This document shows, piece after piece, positions 45,771 through 57,526 of a stretch of 64,000 nucleotides of DNA. Each line of letters starts with the position of its first letter. The stretch's first letter is position 1. Made by a program: the position numbers and the translations under genes. The notes beneath the pieces were generated by a model that ran no database searches, was not told the DNA's origin, and saw only the letters and a list, made by a program, of their open reading frames with translations. Origin of the DNA: Artocarpus heterophyllus (taxonomy: Eukaryota; Streptophyta; Magnoliopsida; Rosales; Moraceae); assembly GCA_025403435.1 (NCBI GenBank), contig CM046335.1, positions 11,406,377-11,470,376 on the forward strand, given 5' to 3'.

Positions 45771-48700
45771 TAAAGCAGGTGAGACATGTCTCTAAGACCT
45801 AAGCCTTCCAAGTGTCCCTCAAAGCTCTTTACAGGTAACGTCTTGGTGAAAGGGTCGGCAAGGTTGTTTTCCGACGCTATCTTCACAACTTCCACATCGC
45901 CTCGATGCACTATCTCTCTAATCAAATGATATTTTCTTTCTATATGCTTTCCTCTTTTGTGGCTTCTAGGTTCTCTTGAATTTGCCACTGCACCACTGTT
46001 GTCACAATACAGTATGAGTGGTTTATCCATGTCTGGAACTACTTCCAAATCATTTAAGAACTTACGGAGCCAAACAGCTTCTTTAGCTGCTTCACAAGCA
46101 GCCACATATTCTGCTTCCATAGTTGAATCAGCAATACAAGATTGTTTGATGCTTCTCCAAACTATGGCTCCACCACCAAAAGTAAACACTGATCCAGACG
46201 TAGATTTACGTGTGTCTTTGTCTGATTGAAAATCAGAATCAGTGTATCCAATGGGAATCAAATTCTCACCAGAATAAACTAGCATATAGTTTCTCGTTCT
46301 CCTAAGATACTTGAGAATATGTTTAACCGCTACCCAATGATCTAATCCTGGGTTGGATTGATACCGACTGACTATACCCACCGCATAGCAAATGTCAGGT
46401 CTTGTACACAACATGGCATACATTAGACTTCCTACTGCAGATGCATAGGGTACCCGTCTCATATTTTCTTCCTCTTGAGGTGTCTTAGGACACTGCTCTT
46501 TTGAAAGATAAACTCCATGACGTGTAGGCAAATTACCTTTCTTAGAGTTCTGCATCGAAAATCTGATAAGCACCTTATCAATATACGATGCCTGAGACAG
46601 CGCCAATAGTTTGTTCTTGCGATCTCTTATGAGTTGGATTCCAAGAACATAACTTGCTTCTCCTAAATCTTTCATTTGGAAATTGTTGGCGAGCCATTTC
46701 TTTACATCAGATAATACGCCTACATCATTCCCAATGAGTAGGATATCATCTACATAAAGAACCAAGAAGACCACCTTCTTTTCTTTGATGTACTTGTAAA
46801 CACAAGGTTCATCAATATTTTGATCGAAACCATAAGATTTGATCGCTTCATCAAATCTCAAGTTCCAAGATCTTGAAGCTTGCTTGAGTCCATAGATGGA
46901 CCTCTGCAACTTGCAAACTTTTTGCTCTTGACCTTTAACTACAAACCCTTCTGGTTGCACCATATAGATGCTTTCCTCAAGATAGCCATTCAAAAAGGCA
47001 GTCTTGATATCCATTTGCCATATCTCATAATCAAGACAAGTAGCAATGGATAAAAGAATCCGAATGGATTTAAGCATAGCTACAGGCGAGAAAGTTTCTT
47101 CATAGTCAACTCCCTCTTTTTGGGTGTAACCCTTTGCCACAAGCCTAGCTTTGAAAGTCTCAACTTTCCCATCCACTCCTCTTTTCTTCTTGTAAATCCA
47201 TTTGCACCCTATGGGTTTTATCCCTTCAGGTAGGTCTACAAGATCCCAGACTGAATTGGAGTACATTGACTCCATTTCAAGGTTCATAGCCTCCAGCCAT
47301 TTTTCCTTCTCAGAAACTTCCATTGCATCATGATATGTCAATGGATCATCTTCACCATTATCAGAGATAGCAACATTTGCTTCTCCAAGTTCCCTGTAGC
47401 GAGCAGGTGGTCTCACAACCCTCCCACTACGTCGAGGTGGTATGACATTCTGATAGGAAGATGTGGCCTCCTCATTTTGTCCTTCGACAACAGTTGTCGA
47501 TTGCGGTCTGATCTGATCAGAAAGTAACTCTTCAAGTACAATTTTGCTACGAGGTTTATAGTTTGTCATATAATCATTCTCGAGAAAAGTGGCATTTGTC
47601 GATACAAATACTTTCTTATCCTGTGGACTATAAAACAAACCTCCCCTCGTTCCCTTTGGGTATCCCACAAATAAGCATACTTCAGAACGTGGTTCCAACT
47701 TCCCAGTCTTACCTTTCAGCACATGTGCTGGACACCCCCATATACGGATATGTCGCATACTAGGTTTGCGACCATTCCATAACTCTAGAGGTGTTTTTGA
47801 AATAGACTTAGATGGAACTATGTTTAGAAGATATACTGCAGTTTGTAGTGCATATCCCCAAAATGAAGTGGGTAATGATGAGTAGCTAAGCATGGATCTC
47901 ACCATATCAAGCAACGTTCTATTTCTTCTCTCTGCAACACCATTTTGTTGTGGTGTTCCAGGTGCGGTGAGTTGTGATAGAATACCATGTTCTATCATAT
48001 AATCCTTGAATTCAGTATCAAGGTATTCTCCTCCTCGATCAGATCGAAGACTCTTCACCGTCTTACCTAATTGCTTTTCAGCTTCCGCTTGGAATTCTTT
48101 GAACTTTCCAAAAGTTTCAGATTTCCTTTGCATTAGGTATATGTAACCATACCTTGAATAATCGTCAATAAATGTGACAAAATATTCGTAACCACCACGA
48201 GCTTGTACATTCATTGGACCACAGACGTCTGAATGTATTAGCTCAAGTGGTTCCTTGGCCCTTTCGCCTTTTGCAGAGAAAGGCCTCTTAGTCATTTTAC
48301 CTTCAAGACAAGATTCACAAACTGGAAGAAAACTAACTTTTAGCTCTTTTAAAGGACCCTCCTTTACCAGTCTGTTAATTCTGTCAAGGTTGACATGACC
48401 TAATCTAAGGTGCCATAGGTATGTTTCATTATTAGAAGAAATCTTTTGCTTCTTGGGTTTAGGTTGTTCAACTTTGAACATTTCAGTATTGAGCAGTGCT
48501 TTTTCGTTGGGCCTTAAGGTGTAAAGCCCATTTTCCAGATGCGCAGAACAAATATCCAAACCATTTCTAGAAATATTAACATAATTATTATTAAAAGAAA
48601 CATTAAACATTTGTTCAAACAACCTGGAAACAGAAATCAAATTTCTACGAAAACAAGGAATGTAATAAACATTGTCTAAAATTAAAAACTTATTTCTAAA

Positions 48701-49408
48701 ATAAAGTTTAACAACTCCCACTGCTCTTGCCGAAACAACCTCTCCCGTTCCCACTCTCATCGTTTGTTCCCCGTCGGAAAGCTCCCTTGAAGAACTAAGC
48801 ATCTGCAAAGAAGAACAAACATGGTTAGTTGCCCCTGAATCAATTATCCAAGGTGAAGTATCATCTTCAACTAAACAAGCTTCTAAAACGAGTAAATCTG
48901 ATTTACCGTTGTTCTTCTTTTCTTTGAGCTCCTGAAGATACTTCTTGCAGTTTCTCTTCCAGTGCCCAACTACGCCGCAGTGGAAACATTTTCCTTTAGG
49001 CTTCTTTTGGTTGGAGCTCCTTTTGTTGTTGTTGCTTTTGTTCTTCTTAGGTTGCCCTCCATTCTTAGACTTACCACTTCCTTCAGTCCCCTTCCTCTTC
49101 TTATTCTTTTGGGCAGAAGAGGAGGGTTGAGCTTCCGCAACATTTGCCTCAGCTTCTTTAGTCTTTTCTTTCGAAATGGACTCGAAGGTTTGAAGCTCAT
49201 TAAGCAACTCAGTCATGTTATATTTCAGCTTGTTCATGAAATAGTTGCTTTTGAACTGAAGGAACGCAGGGGAGAGGGTTTCTAAAATCATCCCCACCTG
49301 TGTGGCTTCATCTATCATGGCCTCGTTGACCTCGGCCTCATGGAGATAGTTAACGATGTTGAGAACATGTTCTCTGACCGAAATCCCTGCCTTCATTTTT
49401 GCATTCAT
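45770..49408 (-). CDS. Copia-2 gag (C-terminal part) and pol polyprotein
   Basis: An open frame of 1212 codons. Positions count from the Met at 49408: CCHC knuckle 141-154 ([14 protein letters not shown]); protease DSGA at 190-193; integrase zinc residues H333, H338, C364, C367; integrase catalytic D394, D457, E493, with the D35E spacing kept; integrase GKPS-like region near 548; RT with [12 protein letters not shown] near 805 and YVDD at 885-888; RNase H D1057, E1098, D1136. The order PR-INT-RT-RH is copia. It is in frame with the gag N-terminus (49759-49475); one TAG at 49472-49474 separates them. The Met at 49408 is only where this open frame begins, not a natural start. All catalytic residues I can check are intact. 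Confidence 0.93.
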   Translation of the reverse strand: MNAKMKAGISVREHVLNIVNYLHEAEVNEAMIDEATQVGMILETLSPAFLQFKSNYFMNKLKYNMTELLNELQTFESISKEKTKEAEANVAEAQPSSSAQKNKKRKGTEGSGKSKNGGQPKKNKSNNNKRSSNQKKPKGKCFHCGVVGHWKRNCKKYLQELKEKKNNGKSDLLVLEACLVEDDTSPWIIDSGATNHVCSSLQMLSSSRELSDGEQTMRVGTGEVVSARAVGVVKLYFRNKFLILDNVYYIPCFRRNLISVSRLFEQMFNVSFNNNYVNISRNGLDICSAHLENGLYTLRPNEKALLNTEMFKVEQPKPKKQKISSNNETYLWHLRLGHVNLDRINRLVKEGPLKELKVSFLPVCESCLEGKMTKRPFSAKGERAKEPLELIHSDVCGPMNVQARGGYEYFVTFIDDYSRYGYIYLMQRKSETFGKFKEFQAEAEKQLGKTVKSLRSDRGGEYLDTEFKDYMIEHGILSQLTAPGTPQQNGVAERRNRTLLDMVRSMLSYSSLPTSFWGYALQTAVYLLNIVPSKSISKTPLELWNGRKPSMRHIRIWGCPAHVLKGKTGKLEPRSEVCLFVGYPKGTRGGLFYSPQDKKVFVSTNATFLENDYMTNYKPRSKIVLEELLSDQIRPQSTTVVEGQNEEATSSYQNVIPPRRSGRVVRPPARYRELGEANVAISDNGEDDPLTYHDAMEVSEKEKWLEAMNLEMESMYSNSVWDLVDLPEGIKPIGCKWIYKKKRGVDGKVETFKARLVAKGYTQKEGVDYEETFSPVAMLKSIRILLSIATCLDYEIWQMDIKTAFLNGYLEESIYMVQPEGFVVKGQEQKVCKLQRSIYGLKQASRSWNLRFDEAIKSYGFDQNIDEPCVYKYIKEKKVVFLVLYVDDILLIGNDVGVLSDVKKWLANNFQMKDLGEASYVLGIQLIRDRKNKLLALSQASYIDKVLIRFSMQNSKKGNLPTRHGVYLSKEQCPKTPQEEENMRRVPYASAVGSLMYAMLCTRPDICYAVGIVSRYQSNPGLDHWVAVKHILKYLRRTRNYMLVYSGENLIPIGYTDSDFQSDKDTRKSTSGSVFTFGGGAIVWRSIKQSCIADSTMEAEYVAACEAAKEAVWLRKFLNDLEVVPDMDKPLILYCDNSGAVANSREPRSHKRGKHIERKYHLIREIVHRGDVEVVKIASENNLADPFTKTLPVKSFEGHLEGLGLRDMSHLL

Positions 49409-49471
49409 TACTGCCTTAACGGCTTCGTGGCGTGCCTTTTCAGAAGGTTTAACAAATATGTCTTGCAGAGA

Positions 49472-49759
49472 CTACATTATCTCATAAGCGGTCTCCATGC
49501 TTTCGTGCTTCATCCTAAGCACGTCAGACATCCCAGCCAAAAGAAAACAGCGGGCCTTATTATTTGCCGCGATCCAACGATCATATGCTTCCCGTACATT
49601 ACGAGGAGCATTGGAAGCAGGTTCTGGAGGACATTCCTCCGTCAGGACAAACTTGTAACTTTCGCAAATTAGTACAATGTTCATGTTACTCTTCCACTTG
49701 ACAAAATTATCTCCGGTTAATTTTTCATTTGAGAGAATTGCGATGATTGGATTAGACAT
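49472..49759 (-). CDS. Copia-2 gag N-terminal part, ending at an in-frame TAG
   Basis: The likely gag start is the ATG at 49757-49759 (MSNPIIAILSNEKLTGDNF), typical of plant copia gag; an earlier ATG at 49789 adds a head that looks unlike gag. It carries LTGDNFVKWKSNMNIVL and YDRWIAANNKARCFLLAG. The frame stops at TAG (49472-49474) just after ETAYEIM and continues with SLQDIF in the same frame into the 1212-codon frame. A nonsense mutation is the simplest reading; stop readthrough is possible but unsupported. Confidence 0.88.
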   Translation of the reverse strand: MSNPIIAILSNEKLTGDNFVKWKSNMNIVLICESYKFVLTEECPPEPASNAPRNVREAYDRWIAANNKARCFLLAGMSDVLRMKHESMETAYEIM

Positions 49760-49901
49760 TGTCGCTGTAATAAATAAATAAAATAGCATAAATTAAAATG
49801 GTTGCATAAACATCATAAATGTTTTGGAATAGTAAACGTGATGCATGATGCGTATGAAAAACACAAAAAATATTTTACTAATTCCACGATTATTCAATTT
49901 T

Positions 49902-50126
49902 AATAAATAAAGTGCCGCCGTAGGGTAGGTCAAATTATTTATGAATTGAATTGAGACATTCTCAATTAATAAATATATTCAAAATATCTCATATTTTCTA
50001 TATTTATTAATAATTGTTTATTTTGGTCAAGATATAATTAACAATTTAATTATATCTTTATGAGTGTAAGCCACTATTTTGGATTTTAACAACTTAACTC
50101 AAAATTGCCGTCGTAGGGTAGGTCAA
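49902..50126 (-). repeat. Repeated hairpin motif in Copia-2 leader
   Basis: gccgccgtagggtaggtcaa (49914-49933) recurs with one change at 50107-50126. The first lies between aataaataa and ttatttat, the second between aaaattg and caattttt, so each can sit at the top of a stem. Structure judged by eye. Confidence 0.6.
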
Positions 50127-50288
50127 TTTTTAAATACATTATAAAATCCTATCTTAAGGAAGCCAACCTTGATATTGATTTAAATGGACACCCTCCGTAT
50201 GGAGGACGAAATCAAAGCGTCGCGAGGCGCCACCTAAATCTCACGGTGTTGTACTAATAGTGGAGACCGCAGGTTATATTATCATATT

Positions 50289-50303
50289 ACCTTCTCCCAC
50301 TCA
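50289..50303 (-). promoter_or_regulatory. Leader 15-mer shared with Copia-1
   Basis: Minus strand TGAGTGGGAGAAGGT, identical to 25351-25365. Confidence 0.7.
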
Positions 50304-51322
50304 TTATTTTAGAAGATGTGTTTTATCTTATAAAACATCATATGTTTCATAATTCTAGTAGATAAAAATAATTTTTAATTACTAGATTATATTATGTGTT
50401 AATAGAATCTCATTCTATTTACACTTAAATAAATTACCAGATTTTCTAAAAATCTAAATTTATTATGAATTATCTAAGTCACCAAATATTAAACAATTTA
50501 AAATTAGATAACTTAGAATTAATGTGAATTTTACCAAGTCTCAACTGTTAAAACTAAATTCACATTATTTGGTTGATTAATAAATTAAGTTTCTATAAAA
50601 CCAACCCAATTAATTTAATCTTATTAAATTAATGCTAACACATATTAATTCATTTTATAAACTCCTTTATAAAAATAATATGCTAAGCATATGCATGTCA
50701 TGTTACAATAACTATAAGTGGGCACTTTCCTAGATGACATGTTATCATGCATGAACATGTTATCACAATCATCACATAAAAATAAAAATGAAAATAAACA
50801 ATGAATTTTTTGACCGGGTCCTTTTGGATAATTAAAATTACAACCCAAAGAATAAAAATAAAAAAAAATAAAATTACAGGGGTCTTCTTGTAATTTATAC
50901 ATAATTCCCTGCTCCAATTTTGTGGTCTTCATCAAATGGTTTATTGTGCAACAATTTGCTGGATTGCCTTTGAAATCTGATAGGCCCACAGTTCTCAACT
51001 GGGCCAAAAAATCCAATGGACATCTTTTTCTTCATCGCTCCACGTGTAGCAAGTGAAAGAGAGGAGAGAAGAAAAAATAATGATAATAAATTACAAAAAG
51101 CCTATACCCCTTTATGGGTTTACACAGATTGATCTAATCAAACTGAAAATAAAAATTATTAATCCAAAAGGACCATATAATTAACGATCAAAAATCCTTT
51201 CATTAAACAACCATTCATCACATGAATAAAAATTAATAAAGATGCAAAGTGCCCACAAACATGCATCAAAAACATGATATCATCAAAATAAAATCATGTT
51301 TAATTAAAATTATATATGCTAT

Positions 51323-51339
51323 AACCCGCTCTGATGCCA
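51323..51339 (-). promoter_or_regulatory. Copia-2 primer binding site
   Basis: Minus strand TGGCATCAGAGCGGGTT, two bases inside the LTR edge. It resembles the Met-tRNA site TGGTATCAGAGC with one change in the shared part. Confidence 0.85.
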
Positions 51340-51717
51340 TTTGTTGGAATTAAAACATTAAATGCAGCGGAAGGAACGGATCGTTGAGAAACAAAAATTT
51401 TCTGAAAACTTTGTTTTATCGGGAATAGATATATAATTTTAATTACAGAAAGCTTTATGAATTTTTTACTAACCTTTTGAAGACTATCAGGGTATCCTAG
51501 CTTTCCTCTTTGACACCACGATCTTCCAAACCAGGCCTCCACACCAATGGAAAGACGAGTGGGCGTCAAACTGCAAGAATGAATTATCCTCACACTTTTC
51601 TGAATCTGCTATGTACTCAACACATGAGATAGCAGACCTTTTTCTTCAGAGAAGAACTCTCAGTTTTTCTCTCTAAAAATTATATGAAAAAATTACTGAG
51701 ATAACTGTTATCTCTTC

Positions 51718-51727
51718 CTTTTTATAA
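51718..51727 (-). promoter_or_regulatory. Copia-2 5' LTR TATA box
   Basis: Minus strand TTATAAAAAG, about 180 bp downstream of the TTGAC array. Confidence 0.55.
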
Positions 51728-51870
51728 CTGAGCCATTAGTCATTTTTCTTTCCCTTTTCTTTTCCTTTCCTTTTTCTTCTTTTCTTTCTTTTCCCGTTTG
51801 TTTCTCCGAATCCTTATATGGATTCCACACACATATGCACATGTATATAAAGGTGAAGAAAAAAGAAACT

Positions 51871-51903
<33 letters not shown>

Positions 51904-51906
<3 letters not shown>

Positions 51907-51926
51907 ACTTTGACTTTGACTTTGAC
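51904..51926. promoter_or_regulatory. TTGAC (W-box-like) array, Copia-2 5' LTR
   Basis: Four TTGAC cores at 6-bp spacing, one fewer than in the 3' LTR. Confidence 0.6.
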
Positions 51927-52100
51927 CGAGACAAGTCATTAATGTATATATGTGTGTGTGGTTGTGGGGAAAGCGTGAAACTTGGTTCACGGCTTTCCCT
52001 TTTTTTTTTTTTTTTTTTTATAAATATTATATTAATATATATATATATATTAATATATTATAAAATCTTATATATATATAAAAGGATTTGGTTCAAAACC

Positions 52101-52131
<31 letters not shown>

Positions 52132-53371
52132 TATATATCCAAATATAAATTCAAAAATAAATCACATTTATTTAAGAATAGATTTTAACAATAATCAATT
52201 AATCAACTAATGCTCAGTTAAATGTGATAACATTTATCACTTTACATTATGTGTCACAGAGAACATTTTTTCTGTGTCACGTTAATAATTCAAGTGTGAA
52301 AAATTAATTCAGAATTCAAAAATTCTGAATTATACATGTATAATTCATTCTATGCAAATTCCAATATAGTGTTACAGAGGTGGTATTGGGGACCTATGGA
52401 CCTATAACCCAAGCTCCAATAAATTTGACATTTAATCAAACTCTTTAATTAATGTGCCAAATTTATTAGTTTCAGTGTTACTCCACTAAAAACCTGAAAC
52501 TGAACTCTTGAGATTATAGTAGAATTACTCAAAGAAAATAAACGAGTAGTCCATTGATATAATCATTACATATAAGTCAGTCCTCCATAAATAGTTCATA
52601 ATAAGAGCTAGGTTCAATTTCCGTTTACCTCTCTTATTACCTCTTTATCCTTGAGTTCCAATAATTCTCTAATGAACAATTAATTCATAATCTTATTATG
52701 AACGAGCGCTCTATTGTTCAAACCTTGAATTATCACTCAAGAGAACTATTTTTCTAACTTCCATAGGGAAGGAATGGATTCCATATCTGTATAATATTAT
52801 TCCCAGCCATTTATTACTTTATGTTTCCAAGATGCTAAGTTACAATCTGTGCTTAGACAAATCTTACCATGCAAGTCAAAAAACATAATGTAATAAATAG
52901 GAGTCTAATAAATACTCAGGATTAAGACTGTCAAATATATGATCATCATAGTGATAAATTTGAATACTCTATTTGTAACGGATGATTATTAGAGATTCAT
53001 AATTTATCTGGTCCAGTCCTATATAATCTCATTATATAAAGTACCTCCAACCCAATGTCTCTACATTAATAGTCCGGATAATGACTATTTCATTTTAGAT
53101 GAGATTGGACCGTACTTGTAATTTTTAATTAAAGATCCCAAACTTTAATTAATTATTACGGACTATTTAGATTATTATCTATAAATTTTATCCCCAAGCA
53201 AATAACACTTATATGCTAAATTTATAGTCACATAAATAATCATGGAATTTTCTTGATGTTTATAAATGTATTCATAATACATATAATCAACCAAAATAAT
53301 AATAAATGTCATTTTATTTATTTATTAACAATATGTACAATGTCACAGCTTTTAGGGCACCAAACCCAACA

Positions 53372-55787
53372 TTATAGTAGGTGATAGAACTGACAAAACC
53401 GTTGGAGATGGAGCTGAGGACATTCCCGATGTAGAAGGATTTACATGCAGTAATAAAATGAGAGACTTTTTAGCAGGAGTTCACAGAATTAAGAAGACTG
53501 ATTATTGCGGGCAATTGACAACTCTTGTTGACAGTATCACTGCCGTTCAAAAAGTTCTTCCTCTTCAAAAGCTGTTGAGTATGGAACTGCCGTAAATAGA
53601 GGGATTCATATAGTTGTTCAAGCTCTGTTTAAACATTGCTTAATAGATATATTAATGTAAGTAAAAGGAAACGTGAAAACATTAGTAGGCCGCTTTCTGA
53701 TTTGCCTGTCCTTAGAAACCAGACTCATCATTCACCTACCTGAGATGCATTATGGGAGGATGTAGTTAAGCTTCTATGCTGTCATATACACGGTCCATCG
53801 TGAATTGGATAGTGTTTAACGTACTATATAGAAAGTGTTTGATGACTTGGACCAGAATTGTTTATAACTCTGTTAAAAGTCCAGTGTTTAGAATGGTATT
53901 GACATCAGTTCACCTCGATTAAGCAGAAATTTAATTGGGTTAAGATTGCCCAACATAGCAGACAAAATGTGACAGGGTCACAGGAAAGATAAAACAAGGA
54001 ACAGGCTAACTAGGAAACATATTTATCACAGTCCACAGAATGGAAAATATTCCTTTTAATTTAGCATCTTATGCTGGAGAGTTAAGATACCCGGTTCTAG
54101 CTGGCGGCACTAAATCATTTGCATGCACACGAGCACGCGCACACACATACATGTTAAAGTGATCACCGAGACTTGTTTTTCATTTTTAGGTCATTGGGCA
54201 ATTTAACCTTGGATTCATTATTGGGAAGCTAGACAAAGATCTATCTATTGTGGATCAGGTAATTGACATCCATGCTTCTGAATTCTTTTAAAATCAATGT
54301 TCTGTCATTTTTGCCTTTTTAGTAGTGCACATATCTAGATGGTTTCCTTTTCAAATTTCTTTATTGTGGTAATGAAATTTAATCATATTTCAGCATGCTG
54401 CCGATGAAAAATACAATTTTGAGCGTTTATAACAATCAACTATCTTAAACCTGCAGCCTTTGCTTTGGTAAGCGTGAATTCTTAGTTAGCTGCATTAAAA
54501 ATCCTTGAATTACTCGTTACATAGGCTACTGATTGGGGGGTCCTCAATTTTTTAAAAAGAATAAACTTGAAAAAAATGAGAATAACTTTTCGTGTGTGCT
54601 AAAATCGTGTTCTTGACAAAATAGTTTTTTGAAAGTTTATTTTATTTTTTGTCTTCTGATGATGGAAAGATCTCTCAGATGTTCTGAACTTTGCAATTTT
54701 AACTGTAGACCATTAAGGTTTGGAGTTATCTCCTGGAGAAGAAGTAGTAGTCTCCATGCACTTGGATATATTTAGGTGCCAACTCTCTCACACTCTAATA
54801 TGTATGTGATTCTGGTTATCTTTCTAATCTCTGAAGACCTTTGGAGCTGTTACTATTTTGTAGACTTCGCGTAACTTAAATGTCGAGTCTAATTACCCAA
54901 ATCATACTGTGTTTCTATTTGAACTTTGTCATCTTGACATGCTTTTGAGGTGTTGTTATTTGTTTTTGATGGCTATAAAGGATTCTGCATAACTTCTATA
55001 CTGGTTTACTTCACATTGTTATAATTATATATATATTTAGTGAATCTGGAGTTTGCATACAGTATCGAATTCATAGATTGGCAGAAGGTTTTTTGCTTCA
55101 CTGCTTGTTCTTTTTTGTTCTTCTTCTTTTTAATTTTTGATTATTCACTTATTGATATTGTTACGAAAAAATAGTGAGATAGAAACAAAGAACAAGAACA
55201 CACACAAAGCAAACAATCCCAATTATAGACCTTGCAGATTGGATCATCCATATAATAAACAAAAAGAAACTCTAGATATTTAATATCTTTAGATCTTTAT
55301 TCTAGTGATTGTTCGTTAGATATCTTACAACTAGAATCCTCTTTTTCTGAGCCAATTCCTTCACCATCGCAAGTCCTAGTTAGATTCAGAGATGATATAC
55401 TCTTTAGTTACTGAGAGAACCTAAGTACTCTCTTTTAGATCAAGGAAACAACTCTCGATATCTTTTTTCCATGTGGGAGTGAAACAATCAATCTATTGAT
55501 ATTGGAAGACCCAAAAATTCTTTAACAACTCATACCATCATCTTGTCAGGAACATTATTACTTTGCCTGACATTAAAGATTTTGCATTATGGTTTTGTTC
55601 AACGGAAGTGAAGGACTTGATTTCTACTCTAGCTGATTATCATGGGGAATGCTCAATGATCGGTTGTTATGGAATGGACACTGCTGATTCTGTTTGCCCG
55701 CCAAGAGTCCGCGCTATACTGGCGTCACGCGCATTCAGATCATCTGTCGTGATTGGGGATGCTCTTGGAACAACTGAGATGCAGAAG
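53372..55787 (+). pseudogene. PMS1: PMS1 pseudogene, remainder, unit 4
   Basis: It continues the linker exon after Copia-2 (to ~53770: KRKRENIS..LPVLRNQ). Then come exon 54190-54258 (GQFNLGFIIGKLDKDL, ending IVDQ), exon 54394-54467 (HAADEKYNFERL, then the shared TAA; donor gtaagc intact), exon 54709-54775 (shared extra T) and exon ~55495-55787 (EVKDLISTLADYHGECSMI, RAILASRAFRSSVVIGDALG). The final exon with CPWNCPHGRPT is absent because of a deletion near 55930. Dead for the same reasons as the other copies, plus the Copia-2 insertion. Confidence 0.87.
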
Positions 55788-57234
55788 GTTGTAACACAAT
55801 TATATGATTGAATTTTCCATGAATATTCTGTTCTTCCTTCTCTTTCAGAAAAGAGAGAAAAAACTTCTCACACTTCTGTTTGTCTACATGATATATAAAT
55901 GCTCAGGATTCCAAATTCTTTTGCATATTCTTTTGTCTACATGATATATCAATGCTTAATAAGAGAAATTATGCTAGAAACTTGATAATGGGAAAGTACC
56001 TTGGTACACTAAAATCGAGCACATGTAAAGCTTTTTCACAAAGCCCCTACGATTGATGTATTCTTCTAATTGATTGAAGGGTAAAACCTAGTAGCATTAA
56101 GTCCCCCACCTACAATGCCTGGAGGCAACTCTGACAAACATAAACACCCACCCAAACTCATATCTGGTGGATATAGAACACGTCTTGAAGGAGGAGGGAT
56201 AACTTATGTTATTACAAGCCAACAAGAAAAAAATAAAATTATCAATATAATTAATTACTACAATATAATCTATCTTAAATATTTTAATTAGATTATAATT
56301 GAATATTATTATTTCTTATGTGATATTTATTTTATATTTTATATATTATGTGAATATTATTTCTTATGTGACAACAAAAATATAATTATTAATATAAAAC
56401 ATTATCATAATATTATTATATTCTATTTCATAACTATATAATATATTATATAACAACATATATTATATTAATATATAAAATATTCAAATTATAACATAAG
56501 GATAATTTTGTCAACATGAAAGTCTTCATATTTCATTCTACAGTATTCTTAAAATTACAACCAAACAAGTGAATCAACTTTCTTTTCCCTTCTATTTCAA
56601 TACCATTCCTATTCCCATTACCATTATCATTCAATTGCAACCAAACGCTGTCTAGGCGGTAAAAATTAACAAATCTGATAGCACATATGTAAGATATGAA
56701 GCATGCGCCGTTTTGAAATAAAACCTGCTACTTATATGCCGTTTTTTCACTTAAAGTACACCAAAATCACAAACGGGACAGATATCTTATTGGTCATGAT
56801 GTTCATCATTTTCAGTGAGAAGAACCATTTTGCTTTTGCTTTTGAATTTCTACTAGAAAACTATGACAAACCATGGAGCTTAACCCTAAATGTAAATCTT
56901 ATATAAATTCAAGTGAAAATATTAGAAAATTGTTATCAAGTGAGAGACACTTTCATTTTAATCTCACAAATTGGAAGTAAAATGAAAAAGCTTTATAAGA
57001 AAAAGAAAATACTATCCTCTCGGACATAAGCCAAGGGAACAATATACAGAAAATAACTCTCACACGGATTCTAAACACCAATCTCAATTTGGCTCCAGAT
57101 TTATAAGAGAAGCTGCATCAATATTTTCACTTTTTTAAACAACAAAAATTAAAAATTAAAAAAGCTAAAGACCATAAGACTAACTGATGCAGCCTAATAT
57201 TACAAACAACTCCTCTGTGTTTTCTTAACCCATA
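55788..57234. other. Spacer after PMS1, unit 4, with deletion
   Basis: About 500 bp present in units 1 and 3, including the last PMS1 exon, are missing at about 55930-55955, where a ttttgtctacatgatatat phrase is repeated. A MITE-like segment follows at about 56200-56655. No gene seen. Confidence 0.55.
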
Positions 57235-57435
57235 CTAACCTGCGGTCTTTAGCGCGGATTTCCCCTTGTCCTGTCCAAATATGTCTTGAGCAGAATTCTC
57301 GTGATTTTGTGAAACTTGCTTTCCTTTGTTTTTGCATGTTTTTGCCAGCTCTGTTGCTAGGCATTCTTGAGCTTTAGGCTGATTATGAGAAGATGAAGAA
57401 GAATTATCATCTTTGTAATAATTATCAGAAGACAT
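57235..57435 (-). CDS. Small Ser/Lys/Gln-rich protein, minus-strand member, unit 4
   Basis: A 66-residue copy starting MSSDNYYKDDN, with AQECL and QDIFGQDKGKS; the C-terminus differs (ALKTAG) because of a small deletion and frame change. Its 5' untranslated part reads tgattacatatatttgt, matching tgattacatatattgt before the plus-strand gene at 59763, which supports common descent of the two genes. Confidence 0.6.
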   Translation of the reverse strand: MSSDNYYKDDNSSSSSHNQPKAQECLATELAKTCKNKGKQVSQNHENSAQDIFGQDKGKSALKTAG

Positions 57436-57519
57436 TTTGTTTTTCAAGGACAAAACACAAATATATGTAATCAATAATCTCTCAATTGTTTGTGCGGCTT
57501 TAAGCTATACAAGAGTTGT

Positions 57520-57526
57520 ATTTATA
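57520..57526 (-). promoter_or_regulatory. TATA box of minus-strand small gene, unit 4
   Basis: TATAAAT on the minus strand, about 85 bp before the ATG. Confidence 0.6.

Larger units (their letters stand above)
49760..51322 (-). other. Copia-2 untranslated leader
   Basis: About 1.56 kb between primer site and gag. It holds the 15-mer at 50289-50303, two near-identical 20-mers in AT-rich inverted repeats, and a GC-rich CGTCGCGAGGCGCC stretch near 50220. The layout matches the Copia-1 leader. No credible open frame. Confidence 0.78.
43768..53371 (-). mobile_element. Full-length young Ty1/copia element Copia-2 (minus strand)
   Basis: A 9.6-kb element inserted in the PMS1 linker exon. It has TG..CA LTRs (1988 and 2030 bp), a ttata TSD, a primer site beside the right LTR and a polypurine tract beside the left. 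Apart from an indel of about 35 bp, repeat-length changes and a handful of substitutions seen by eye, the LTRs are nearly identical. gag-pol is open except for one stop. It is the most recent insertion in the window. Confidence 0.95.
51342..53371 (-). repeat. Copia-2 5' LTR
   Basis: Partner of 43768-45755. It contains about 35 bp near 51681-51716 that the other LTR lacks. Sense order: TTGAC array (51926-51904), then TATAAAAA (51727-51718). A long T run lies at 51874-51905 and a (TA)n run near 52101-52127. Confidence 0.93.

Noticed and set aside
45957..49672. Plus-strand open frames inside Copia-2
   Set aside because: They are antisense shadows of the intact minus-strand gag-pol.
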